Shown here: piece by piece, positions 1-6,295 of the stretch
Numbering within the stretch: position 1 is the stretch's first letter
Layout of the letters: the number at the start of each line of letters is the position of its first letter
Assembly: GCA_017452405.1 (NCBI GenBank)
Contig: JAFTMM010000142.1
Location: 1 to 6,484, forward strand
Source of the DNA: Clostridia bacterium
Lineage (GTDB): Bacteria > Bacillota > Clostridia > Christensenellales > Pumilibacteraceae
DNA: 6,484 nucleotides
Direction of reading: 5' to 3'
Notes under the pieces: generated by a model
The model's input: only the letters and a program-made list of their open reading frames with translations
What the model was told of the DNA's origin: nothing
Databases searched by the model: none
Position numbers and translations under genes: made by a program

Positions 1-246
1 ACCATAGTATTCAAGTACGGTCTTTCTCAGCTCGGCGGATTCTGGCAGATTTATGAAATCATACCCGGATTTATCCTCGCTACTGCCGTACTGTTCATCG
101 TAAGTATTCTCACAAATAAGTACGTACCGAGCGAAGATAAACTTGCAATGAATGGCGAGTTTGACGAAATGCTCCGCAGACTTAAAGGTAAGGATATTGA
201 CAGCGGTAATGCAACCGAAGAAACTGTTACGGCAAACGAAGAATAA
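1..246 (+). CDS. Sodium:solute symporter (SSS/PutP-like), C-terminal fragment
   Basis: This is the last 81 codons of a gene that begins before the window; the frame is open from base 1 to the TAA at 244-246. The fragment has an IYEIIPGF motif followed by a hydrophobic segment (about residues 19-38 of the fragment), then a charged, acidic cytoplasmic tail ending NEE. This pattern matches the final transmembrane helix and tail of sodium/proline symporters (PutP, SSS family), which couple inward sodium flow to uptake of a small solute across the cytoplasmic membrane. The family call rests on that short stretch only, and the substrate cannot be read from it. The stop codon overlaps the adenine deaminase start (TAATG), so the two genes are probably one transcription unit. 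A purine-related substrate is conceivable from that pairing but is speculation. Confidence 0.72.
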   Translation, partial: TIVFKYGLSQLGGFWQIYEIIPGFILATAVLFIVSILTNKYVPSEDKLAMNGEFDEMLRRLKGKDIDSGNATEETVTANEE

Positions 247-1913
247 TGACTGAAATATTAAAACTCAATATTGACACCGCTATCGGCAGAGAAAAAGCCG
301 ACGTGGTCATTAAGAACGCAAACGTAGTGGACGTTTTCAACGGATGCATAGTGAACGGCGACGTTGCGATAAAGGGCGATACAATCGTCGGCGTGGGCGA
401 ATATAGCGGTCTCGTCGAGATTGACGGCAAGGGCAAGTACGTCATGCCGACGTTCTACGACGCGCACTTGCATTTTGAATCGGTTATGGTTCGTCCGAGC
501 GAGTATCTTAAGCGCGCAATCCCGAAAGGCGTAACGGCGTTTAACGCCGATCCTCACGAGATTGCAAACGTACTCGGAGAAAAGGGCGTTAAATTCATGA
601 TCGACGACGTGAAAGGCATACCTGCCGACGTGCATTTTATGATGCCGTCCTGCGTTCCCAGCGCGCCCGAAGACCATGCGGGTTGCGTTCTCGGCGCAAA
701 AGAAGTGCGCGAAATCGCAGATAAGTATGATCTTTTCGGTCTTGGTGAAATGATGAATTTCCCCGGCGTTCTCGGCGCCGATCCCGACGTTCTGGGCAAG
801 CTTACTGCGCTCGATATAGTGGACGGACACGCACCCGGCGTTTCAGGCAACGCGCTCAACGCCTATCTTTGTGGCGGAATATTGACCGACCACGAATGTG
901 AAAGCGAGGGCGAAGCTCTCGAAAAAGTTAGTAAGGGTATGTACGTGCTTCTTCGTGAAGGCAGTCAGACCAAGAACCTCAAAACGCTGATTAAAGCGGT
1001 TAATAAAACCAATCTGCGCCGTTTTCTGTTCTGCACTGACGATCGCAATATCGAGGATTTAACGAGTCAGGGTACGGTAGGTAACTGTATTCGTCTTGCC
1101 GTAGAAAGCGGAATGGACGCTCTCGACGCCATTACGATAGCGACCTTGAACGCTTATGAAGCGTACGGCATGAAAAAGCACGGCGCAATAGCTCCGGGCT
1201 ATAAGGCGAACCTCCTCGTGTCGAGCGACCTTACGGCGCAAAACGTGGAAAAGGTATTCTATCACGGCGCGCTCATAGCCGAAACCGGCAAACCGCTGTT
1301 TGACGTAACACCCGCAACGACGGAAGGCGTAATCGGTACGGTCAATATTAAGCCCGTTTCTGCAAAGGACCTTGACTTTGAGTTTAAGCGCGGAATGACG
1401 GTTATGCGTGTGTTTCCGAATACCGTAGTAACCGAAGCGATAAAGGCGGAAAGTAAAGAGGACTTGAACCTTATGTGCTGTATCGAGCGCCACAACGCAA
1501 GCGGAGCGATAGGGCATTGCTACGTAGACGGATTCCGTCTTAAAGGCGGAGCAATAGCGCAAACGGTAGGGCACGACGCGCATAATATTACAGTCCTCGG
1601 TGATAATACCGAAGATATGGCGCTGGCAGTCAGCAGTCTGGGCACGGACGGCGGACTCGTCTTGGTCAAAAACGGCAAAGTAATCGGTAAACTCCCGCTG
1701 GAAATCGCAGGTCTTATGACGGCTAGCACCGCCGAAGAAGCCTTAAAAACGCGCGCAAAGCTCACCGTTGCCCTCGACGAAATGGACTACAACAAAGAAA
1801 TCGAGCCCTTCATGCTCCTTTCATTCCTCACGCTTATAGTAATACCCGACGTTAAGCTCAATCATAAAGGATTGTTCAGCGTAAGTAAGTGGGATTATGA
1901 ATATTTAGGGTAA
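246..1913 (+). CDS. ade: Adenine deaminase
   Basis: A complete 555-residue cytoplasmic metal-dependent amidohydrolase that converts adenine to hypoxanthine and ammonia in purine salvage. The order of motifs is that of the AdeC/Ade family. An N-terminal beta-sandwich segment is followed by the HxH metal motif DAHLHFES (H74, H76), DPHEIANV (102-109), GLGEMMNFPGVL with the candidate metal-bridging E168, DGHAPG (D193, H195), TDHE (214-217), REGS (237-240) and CTDD (D265/D266). After GAIAPGYKANLL (about 313-324) comes the family-specific C-terminal domain, with ERHNASG, GHDAHNI and EPFMLLSFL. The length is slightly short of the usual 570-600 residues but all blocks are present. The ATG at 246 overlaps the symporter stop by one base and has only a weak purine stretch (GAAGAA) before it, so translation probably depends on coupling to the upstream gene. 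The nearest candidate terminator lies about 110 bases downstream. Confidence 0.95.
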   Translation: MTEILKLNIDTAIGREKADVVIKNANVVDVFNGCIVNGDVAIKGDTIVGVGEYSGLVEIDGKGKYVMPTFYDAHLHFESVMVRPSEYLKRAIPKGVTAFNADPHEIANVLGEKGVKFMIDDVKGIPADVHFMMPSCVPSAPEDHAGCVLGAKEVREIADKYDLFGLGEMMNFPGVLGADPDVLGKLTALDIVDGHAPGVSGNALNAYLCGGILTDHECESEGEALEKVSKGMYVLLREGSQTKNLKTLIKAVNKTNLRRFLFCTDDRNIEDLTSQGTVGNCIRLAVESGMDALDAITIATLNAYEAYGMKKHGAIAPGYKANLLVSSDLTAQNVEKVFYHGALIAETGKPLFDVTPATTEGVIGTVNIKPVSAKDLDFEFKRGMTVMRVFPNTVVTEAIKAESKEDLNLMCCIERHNASGAIGHCYVDGFRLKGGAIAQTVGHDAHNITVLGDNTEDMALAVSSLGTDGGLVLVKNGKVIGKLPLEIAGLMTASTAEEALKTRAKLTVALDEMDYNKEIEPFMLLSFLTLIVIPDVKLNHKGLFSVSKWDYEYLG

Positions 1914-1961
1914 GGGAATGGGTAGGAAGATAATAGAATTTTATAAATAAAAAACGCTACG

Positions 1962-1994
1962 TTACCGTTATAGTCATAGGAATTTTTACGGTAA
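1962..1994 (+). other. Inverted repeat with 19-base loop downstream of ade
   Basis: TTACCGT (1962-1968) and ACGGTAA (1988-1994) are perfect 7-bp complements. A second small hairpin follows at once: AAACC (1993-1997) with GGTTT (2002-2006) around GCAG. The two share bases 1993-1994, so they may be mutually exclusive folds. No U tract follows either. They may simply be 3' UTR structure of the ade transcript. Confidence 0.4.
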
Positions 1995-2020
1995 ACCGCA
2001 GGGTTTCAAATTAACAAGTT

Positions 2021-2048
2021 AAGGCGTGGTGTGAAAGCCACGCTTTTT
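2021..2048 (+). terminator. Probable Rho-independent terminator of the symporter-ade unit
   Basis: GCGTGG (2024-2029) pairs with CCACGC (2038-2043) around an 8-base loop. The stem can be extended outward by a G-T wobble and two A-T pairs (2021-2023 with 2044-2046). The stem is followed by TTTTT at 2044-2048. It lies about 110 bases after the ade stop and before the Fic promoter, where a terminator is expected. The stem is modest, so efficiency is uncertain. Confidence 0.65.
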
Positions 2049-2140
2049 CTCGTATTCGTATTATACTTATTCAAGGTTTATTAAATAACATATTTTCAGT
2101 CTTTTATTCCGTAAGTTATATTATATTGTTCCAAAACATC

Positions 2141-2169
2141 TTGACATTGTTCCGTAAAATGAGTATAAT
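2141..2169 (+). promoter_or_regulatory. Consensus sigma-70/SigA promoter for the Fic gene
   Basis: Perfect -35 TTGACA (2141-2146) and perfect -10 TATAAT (2164-2169) are separated by the optimal 17 bases. Transcription should begin near 2175-2177, leaving a leader of only about 16-18 bases that consists mostly of the ribosome binding site. A promoter with no mismatches would be strong unless repressed. Confidence 0.88.
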
Positions 2170-2178
2170 ATTCCATAC

Positions 2179-2184
2179 AAGGAG
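2179..2184 (+). promoter_or_regulatory. Ribosome binding site that sets the Fic start
   Basis: AAGGAG at 2179-2184 lies 8 bases before the ATG at 2193, which is ideal spacing. An in-frame GTG at 2184 overlaps this site and cannot use it, so the ATG at 2193 is preferred. Confidence 0.85.
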
Positions 2185-2192
2185 TGATTATA

Positions 2193-3080
2193 ATGAACGC
2201 AAAACAAGCAGCTGAAAAGTGGAATATTTCCGATAGACGTGTTAGAACGCTATGTATTAACGGTCAAATTGAAGGCGCTTACCGCGAAGGTAAAATTTGG
2301 TATATACCCGATGGCACGGATAAACCAAAAGACGGCAGAATAAAAGCCAAAGAAAGTTTAACTGCGCTTATTGAAAAGAAAAAAGCCGAGCTTGATTCTC
2401 GCCGTCCACTTACCGAAGGTGAAGTTCAAAGGCTTTACGAAGACTTTATGATTGAGTACACGTATAACTCAAACGCTATTGAAGGAAATACCCTTACACT
2501 TCGTGAAACGGATATGGTACTTCGTGGGCTTACCATTGACCAAAAACCACTTAAAGACCATATGGAAGCCGTTGGTCATAAAGACGCTTTCTATTTTGTC
2601 GCCCAACTTGTAAAAGAAAAAGCAGAACTTACCGAATACGTTATCAAGCAAATTCACGCACTCGTTCTTGCGGATAAGCCTATGGATAAAGGCACGTATA
2701 GAAAAGTTCCGGTTAGAATTTTAGGTGCTAATCACCAGCCCGCTCAACCTTATCTTATAGAGCCTAAAATGAACGAGCTTTTACTTGAATATAAAAACGA
2801 CAATAGAAATATCGCCGAAAAACTTGCTCTTTTCCATATCAATTTTGAAGGAATTCACCCTTTTATCGACGGAAACGGCAGAACGGGAAGATTACTTGTA
2901 AACTTAGAACTTATGAAAGCTGGTTATCCGCCCATTGATATCAAGTTTGCCGATAGAAAAAGATACTACGACGCATTTGACGCTTACCACGTTAAAAAAA
3001 ATTTGTCGGCAATGACAAAACTTTTTGCCGAATATCTTAACGCAAGACTTGATGAATATCTAAAAATCTTAGGATGCTAA
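2193..3080 (+). CDS. Class II Fic-domain protein with N-terminal MerR/excisionase-like DNA-binding domain
   Basis: A 295-residue protein, probably cytoplasmic. Residues 1-45 (AAEKWNISDRRVRTLC, then a GKIWYIP wing) resemble the MerR/excisionase helix-turn-helix, suggesting DNA binding. After a charged linker (about 50-70) comes the inhibitory helix motif SNAIEG (93-98, S/TxxxEG, inhibitory glutamate E97), a flap around KGTYRKVPVRI (166-176), and the complete Fic motif HPFIDGNGRTGR (222-233) with catalytic H222. Fic enzymes with this motif typically transfer AMP from ATP to target protein hydroxyls. An inhibitory helix N-terminal to the Fic core defines class II, so no separate antitoxin is required, and none is encoded beside it. 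It stands alone, with its own consensus promoter and convergent to the M16 gene. It uses AT-rich codons, including TTA, unlike gpmI. Autoregulation through the promoter repeats is plausible but inferred; the target is unknown. Confidence 0.92.
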   Translation: MNAKQAAEKWNISDRRVRTLCINGQIEGAYREGKIWYIPDGTDKPKDGRIKAKESLTALIEKKKAELDSRRPLTEGEVQRLYEDFMIEYTYNSNAIEGNTLTLRETDMVLRGLTIDQKPLKDHMEAVGHKDAFYFVAQLVKEKAELTEYVIKQIHALVLADKPMDKGTYRKVPVRILGANHQPAQPYLIEPKMNELLLEYKNDNRNIAEKLALFHINFEGIHPFIDGNGRTGRLLVNLELMKAGYPPIDIKFADRKRYYDAFDAYHVKKNLSAMTKLFAEYLNARLDEYLKILGC

Positions 3081-3157
3081 AAAGTTTCCTTTCCTCGACA
3101 TACTTTGAGTTATATTTCGCCGTAGCGGTTTTCACTTTATGGTTCGTTTATAAAACT

Positions 3158-4363
3158 TTAGATTTTATCTTTAATTAGCGCCATACTGCGTTTTAATTTT
3201 TGTGCGTTAACGCAACCGATTTCAATTGCTACGCTATCTTCGTTTAGTACGGTTTTTGCAGTATCAATAACGTCCAAAAGGGTTACGCTCTCGAATTTTC
3301 GCTTTTCGGATTTAATGTCAAAAATAATTCCTAAATTAGTAAGCGAGTATTCGCATTCTTCAACAAGAGCACGATTGTCGTCGTATAAAAAATTGAGATT
3401 GGTAGTATGGAACGGTTTTGACAGCTTAAGATTGTCTTCGGTTACGTGCTTCTCTCGGTTGCCGATAATGGATATAAGTTCAACAAGAGAGGGTAGAATA
3501 TTTTCGGTATCTTCTACTTCGTAATAAATATTAAGCAAGCCTTTTTCTCCCAAATACCAAATTTCGGTGTCAACGCTGTACGTATAACCTTTTTGCTCTC
3601 TGAGTGAGTATTGAACGGGCGACTCCAAACCTTCAAACAGTATGCTTTTTAACATAACGAGTCGCTCGTACGAGACGTCGCGTTTATTAAAAACGAAAGT
3701 CACGCTAACGTAATTATAGTCATGCGTTTTTATCGAAACTTTTTCATATTTGGTAGCGGAATGTTTGATTTCTCGAACGTGATCTTCAAAGCCGTCCAAA
3801 ACGTCAATAAGCGGTGCATAATCCGCTTCGTTAAAATTGCCGGCTATTATAAAATATCTTTTTCCTCCAAGTACTTTTTTGCGCGCCTCCAAAGCCTTTT
3901 TGAGTGTAAATCTGGACACCGATGTTTTTGTACCAAGATTGCTTTTTGTAGACAGCGCGTTAAGGTATTTATTTTTTAATTTCGTAACGTATGAGGAGCT
4001 TGGATTATAAGTTTCCGCAATGATAACCTGTTTTTCGAAAGCGAGCATATTCTTATCCCACTCGGCTGTAAGCATGCCCGAAACAAGCTGAACTGCAACG
4101 GGCAGTTTTTCGGGCAAGCACCTAAAATTCACTTCCAAATGCGAGTCACACGTGGACGCGTTTATGGTAATACCATGACGCGCCGTCTCTTTATAGAACT
4201 CTTCCTGCGACAACTCTCCGCACGCCCGAAAGAGCATATGCTCAACGAGATGCGCCAACCCCGAGTTTGGATTGTCGCAAGCATTCGAGCCTCCCATAAA
4301 GATTATGGACGCATACACCGAGTGCGAGTGTTCGTTTTTGTACTTAATAATTTCTGTTTTCAT
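3158..4363 (-). CDS. M16-family zinc metallopeptidase (single-domain-pair, pitrilysin/MPP-like)
   Basis: A 401-residue protein from the ATG at 4363-4361; a TTG one codon earlier is a less likely start. Numbered from this ATG, the inverted zinc motif HLVEH lies at 38-42 (metal ligands H38 and H42, catalytic E41), with the third ligand E117 in KQVIIAET, about 75 residues downstream as in the family. The C-terminal half has SLREQKGYTYSV, the conserved R/Y substrate-binding block of M16 peptidases. The length suits one roughly 45-kDa M16B subunit; related enzymes act as homo- or heterodimers that enclose and cleave peptides. No signal peptide or membrane segment is seen, so it is probably cytoplasmic. 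No partner M16 gene lies adjacent. The ribosome site is poor (only GGA close to the start). Its promoter lies back to back with that of gpmI. The 77-base gap to the convergent Fic gene has no convincing terminator hairpin. The substrate is unknown. Confidence 0.9.
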   Translation of the reverse strand: MKTEIIKYKNEHSHSVYASIIFMGGSNACDNPNSGLAHLVEHMLFRACGELSQEEFYKETARHGITINASTCDSHLEVNFRCLPEKLPVAVQLVSGMLTAEWDKNMLAFEKQVIIAETYNPSSSYVTKLKNKYLNALSTKSNLGTKTSVSRFTLKKALEARKKVLGGKRYFIIAGNFNEADYAPLIDVLDGFEDHVREIKHSATKYEKVSIKTHDYNYVSVTFVFNKRDVSYERLVMLKSILFEGLESPVQYSLREQKGYTYSVDTEIWYLGEKGLLNIYYEVEDTENILPSLVELISIIGNREKHVTEDNLKLSKPFHTTNLNFLYDDNRALVEECEYSLTNLGIIFDIKSEKRKFESVTLLDVIDTAKTVLNEDSVAIEIGCVNAQKLKRSMALIKDKI

Positions 4364-4396
4364 CAATCCATTATCCGATTAATATTATTTAAGTTA

Positions 4397-4424
4397 ATTA
4401 TACAACGCTGCATGCGCTTGTCAA
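4397..4424 (-). promoter_or_regulatory. Near-consensus promoter for the M16 peptidase gene
   Basis: Read on the minus strand, TTGACA (plus coordinates 4424-4419) and TATAAT (4402-4397) are both perfect, with a 16-base spacer. Predicted transcription start is near 4390, giving a leader of about 27 bases to the ATG at 4363. The spacer contains the palindrome GCATGC (4410-4415). Confidence 0.8.
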
Positions 4425-4436
4425 TACGTTTTTTAC

Positions 4437-4465
4437 TTGCTTTTTTTCGCGCATAGTGATAAAAT
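4437..4465 (+). promoter_or_regulatory. Candidate promoter for gpmI
   Basis: TAAAAT (4460-4465, one mismatch to the -10 consensus) lies 17 bases after TTGCTT (4437-4442, only TTG matching the -35). It is divergent from the M16 promoter, with 12 bases between the two -35 elements. The start would be near 4472, about 35 bases before the gpmI ATG. The weak -35 makes this tentative. Confidence 0.45.
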
Positions 4466-4488
4466 ACGAGGGTAAAACATTTTTTAAT

Positions 4489-4494
4489 AAAGGA
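4489..4494 (+). promoter_or_regulatory. Ribosome binding site of gpmI
   Basis: AAAGGA lies 12 bases before the ATG at 4507, slightly farther than usual. It supports that ATG over an upstream in-frame GTG at 4456, which would sit in the promoter and add residues absent from the family. Confidence 0.65.
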
Positions 4495-4506
4495 CATACT
4501 AAAAGC

Positions 4507-6024
4507 ATGAAAACCGACGCTATTATCATTATGGACGGTTTCGGCGCAAGAACCGAAACACAGGGTAATGCGGTAATCTCCGCAGGCACGCCCAATCTTG
4601 ACCGCCTTATGGCTAAGTATCCGCATACGCTTATAGAGGCGAGCGGTCTTGCCGTTGGTCTTCCCGCAGGACAGATGGGAAACAGCGAGGTAGGACACCT
4701 TAACATCGGCGCAGGCAGAGTGGTATACCAGGATATCACCGCTATCGATAAGGCTATCTCGGACGGCGACTTCTTCGCTAACACCGAATTCCTTGCCGCT
4801 ATGAATAACTGTAAGGAAAAGGGAAGCACGCTCCACCTCGTAGGACTGCTTTCCAACGGCGGTGTGCATTCCATGAACACGCACCTCTACGCACTCCTTG
4901 AAATGGCTAAGCGCGAGGGACTTGACAAAGTCTACGTTCACTGCCTTATGGATGGCAGAGACGTTCCTCCCACTTCGGGCGGAGACTTTATTGCACAGCT
5001 TGAAGCAAAGATTAAGGAAATCGGCGTGGGCAAAATAGTAACGGTTATAGGCAGATATTACTATATGGATAGAGATAACCGCTGGGAGCGCGTTAAGGAA
5101 GGCTACGACATGATGTACGCAGGCGTAGGCGCGCACTACGCTACCGCAGGCGAAGTAACAGCTTCCTCGTACGCAGAGGGCGTAACCGACGAGTTCATCC
5201 GCGCGTCCGTTGTGGGCGACTACGCCGGCGTTAAGGACGGAGACTCGGTTATCTTCTTCAACTTCCGCTCCGACCGTGCTAGAGAGATCACGCGCGCAGT
5301 AGTTTACCCCGACTTCGACAAGTTCGAAAGGGCAGGCGGTTACAAGAACGTGTTCTACGTTTGCATGACGCAGTACGACGTTACTATCGAGAATGTAGTA
5401 ATCGCATTCCCGCCCCGCAAGCTCGTCAATACCCTCGGCGAATACCTCGCTAATATCGGCAAAACGCAGGTGCGTACCGCAGAAACCGAGAAGTACGCGC
5501 ACGTTACCTTCTTCTTTAACGGCGGTGTAGAGGAGCCCAACGAGAACGAAACCCGTATCCTCGTGCCCTCTCCGAAGGTAGCAACCTACGACCTTCAGCC
5601 CGAAATGTCCGCGCCCGAAGTTTGCGAAAAGGCGCTTAGCGTAGTAGGCAACACGGACGTGCTTATCATGAACTACGCCAACTGCGACATGGTAGGACAC
5701 ACCGGCGTATTCGAGGCGGCGGCTAAGGCAGTCAAGACCGTTGACGAGTGCGTAGGCAAGGTAGTAGACGCGGTCGTAGCAACCGGCGGTACCGCCCTCG
5801 TGTTCGCCGACCACGGCAACGCAGAGCAAATGTCCTTCGCCGACGGCAGTCCCTGCACCAGCCACACCACCAACCTCGTGCCCTTTATCGTTTGCGGTGA
5901 CAAGTACGTCGGTGCAAGCCTTATGGACGGTGGCGCGCTGTGCGACGTAGCACCCACGCTCCTTGAAGCAATGGAAGTACCTCAACCCGTCGAAATGACC
6001 GGCAAAAGCCTTATAAAGAAGTAA
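4507..6024 (+). CDS. gpmI: 2,3-bisphosphoglycerate-independent phosphoglycerate mutase
   Basis: A 505-residue cytoplasmic glycolytic enzyme interconverting 3- and 2-phosphoglycerate through a phosphoserine intermediate, using two (usually manganese) ions. Family length is about 510. The start MKTDAIIIMDGFG gives the first metal ligand D10; GNSEVGH holds the nucleophile S60. H121, GRD (150-152), GRYYYMDRDNRWERV (182-196) and NFRSDRAREITR (252-263) carry the substrate-binding histidine and arginines. The second half of the alkaline-phosphatase fold has AETEKY with K329, CDMVGHTG (D394, H398), FADHGNAE (D435, H436) and TSHTTNLVPF (H453). Every expected active-site residue is present. Codon use is strongly biased (CTT/CTC for Leu, TCC/AGC for Ser, no TTA, CTA or TCA), as expected of a highly expressed gene. 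That bias leaves the opposite strand open for more than 1.6 kb, which should not be taken as a gene. It is monocistronic here, followed by repeats and a tRNA. Confidence 0.97.
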   Translation: MKTDAIIIMDGFGARTETQGNAVISAGTPNLDRLMAKYPHTLIEASGLAVGLPAGQMGNSEVGHLNIGAGRVVYQDITAIDKAISDGDFFANTEFLAAMNNCKEKGSTLHLVGLLSNGGVHSMNTHLYALLEMAKREGLDKVYVHCLMDGRDVPPTSGGDFIAQLEAKIKEIGVGKIVTVIGRYYYMDRDNRWERVKEGYDMMYAGVGAHYATAGEVTASSYAEGVTDEFIRASVVGDYAGVKDGDSVIFFNFRSDRAREITRAVVYPDFDKFERAGGYKNVFYVCMTQYDVTIENVVIAFPPRKLVNTLGEYLANIGKTQVRTAETEKYAHVTFFFNGGVEEPNENETRILVPSPKVATYDLQPEMSAPEVCEKALSVVGNTDVLIMNYANCDMVGHTGVFEAAAKAVKTVDECVGKVVDAVVATGGTALVFADHGNAEQMSFADGSPCTSHTTNLVPFIVCGDKYVGASLMDGGALCDVAPTLLEAMEVPQPVEMTGKSLIKK

Positions 6025-6028
6025 TTCT

Positions 6029-6111
6029 TCATTCCGAGCTTGTCGAGGGCATCTTCTATGGCTTCTCCTTGAGGAGAAGCTGTCACGAAGTGACTGATGA
6101 GGTGGAATAAA
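6029..6111 (+). repeat. Intergenic hairpin repeat, copy 1
   Basis: An 83-base unit beginning five bases after the gpmI stop codon and about 90 percent identical by eye to copy 2. It contains a perfect 8-bp hairpin, GCTTCTCC (6061-6068) and GGAGAAGC (6073-6080) around TTGA, then a 5-bp hairpin, GTCAC (6082-6086) and GTGAC (6090-6094) around GAA, then TGATGAGGTGGAATAAA. No U tract follows either stem, so it is not a standard terminator. The pattern resembles REP-like repeats frequent in Clostridia genomes. Confidence 0.85.
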
Positions 6112-6120
6112 TCTTCCTCG

Positions 6121-6204
6121 TCATCCCGAGCTTATCTAGGGCATCTTCTATAGGCTTCTCCTTGAGGAGAAGCTGTCACGAAGTGACTGATGAGGTGGAA
6201 TAAA
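6121..6204 (+). repeat. Intergenic hairpin repeat, copy 2
   Basis: An 84-base second copy with a period of about 92 bases from copy 1. Everything from the shared GGC at the hairpin to TGGAATAAA is identical to copy 1. One inserted A (CTATAGGC against CTATGGC) and a few substitutions lie in the first 20 bases. Hairpins fall at 6154-6173 and 6175-6187. The linker between copies carries TCTTCCTCG, which recurs after copy 2 (6210-6217). Confidence 0.85.
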
Positions 6205-6216
6205 ATCGTCTTCCTC

Positions 6217-6295
6217 GTCATCCTGAGCATAAGTCGAAGGATCTGAACTTCCTTCCGTCATTCTAGACGGAGCGGTAGTGACCGATAGAACTTCT
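6217..6295 (+). repeat. Two degenerate repeat units of the GTCATYCTGAGC...GAAGGATCT type
   Basis: CGTCATCCTGAGC (6217-6229) followed by GTCGAAGGATCT, and CGTCATTCTAGAC (6257-6269) followed by a GATAGAACTTCT end, look like two diverged members of one short repeat. Their heads also match the start of the tandem copies (TCATYCCGAGC). The second contains small stems: CCGTC with GACGG (6256-6271) and CGGT with ACCG (6273-6284). From general knowledge, repeats opening GTCATCCTGAGC are widespread in bacterial intergenic DNA; their function is not established. Confidence 0.55.

Larger units (their letters stand above)
2107..2191 (+). repeat. Four TTCC-headed degenerate units at 21-22 bp spacing over the Fic promoter
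   Basis: TTCC occurs at 2107, 2129, 2150 and 2171, giving spacings of 22, 21 and 21 bases. Units 1 and 3 begin TTCCGTAA (2107-2114 and 2150-2157). ATTGTTCC occurs exactly twice, at 2125-2132 and 2146-2153, and a degenerate AATATTCC sits at 2167-2174, again 21 bases on. The spacing is two turns of B-DNA, so equal faces of the helix would be presented. The array spans the -35, the -10 and the ribosome binding site of the Fic gene, a natural position for operator sites. The units are short and AT-rich, so chance similarity cannot be excluded. Confidence 0.4.

Noticed and set aside
258..859. Minus-strand open frames of 190 and 101 codons within ade
   Set aside because: They lie wholly under an unmistakable adenine deaminase, have no recognisable domain and no ribosome site noted; shadows of codon bias.
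2184..2192. GTG start for the Fic gene, three codons upstream of the ATG
   Set aside because: It overlaps the ribosome binding site, which is ideally placed for the ATG at 2193.
2193..3080. Fic/Doc toxin-antitoxin pair
   Set aside because: The inhibitory motif is within the protein (class II) and no small partner ORF with a ribosome site lies next to it.
3081..3157. Shared terminator between the convergent Fic and M16 genes
   Set aside because: The best stems are CCG/CGG around TAG (3 bp) and AAAGT/ACTTT with a 16-base loop; neither is convincing.
4456..4506. GTG start extending gpmI by 17 codons
   Set aside because: It would begin within the candidate -10 region and includes the ribosome site as coding sequence; the family N-terminus matches the ATG at 4507.
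4363..5985. A 540-codon open frame on the minus strand opposite gpmI, ending TGATG into the M16 start
   Set aside because: It is codon-phase aligned with gpmI and is open only because gpmI avoids TTA, CTA and TCA. Its translation is rich in Cys, Val, His and Tyr with no recognisable domain, while gpmI has every catalytic residue. The M16 promoter also lies inside it.
6029..6295. CRISPR array
   Set aside because: Only two full copies of about 83 bases, with short linkers rather than uniform unique spacers, and no cas genes.
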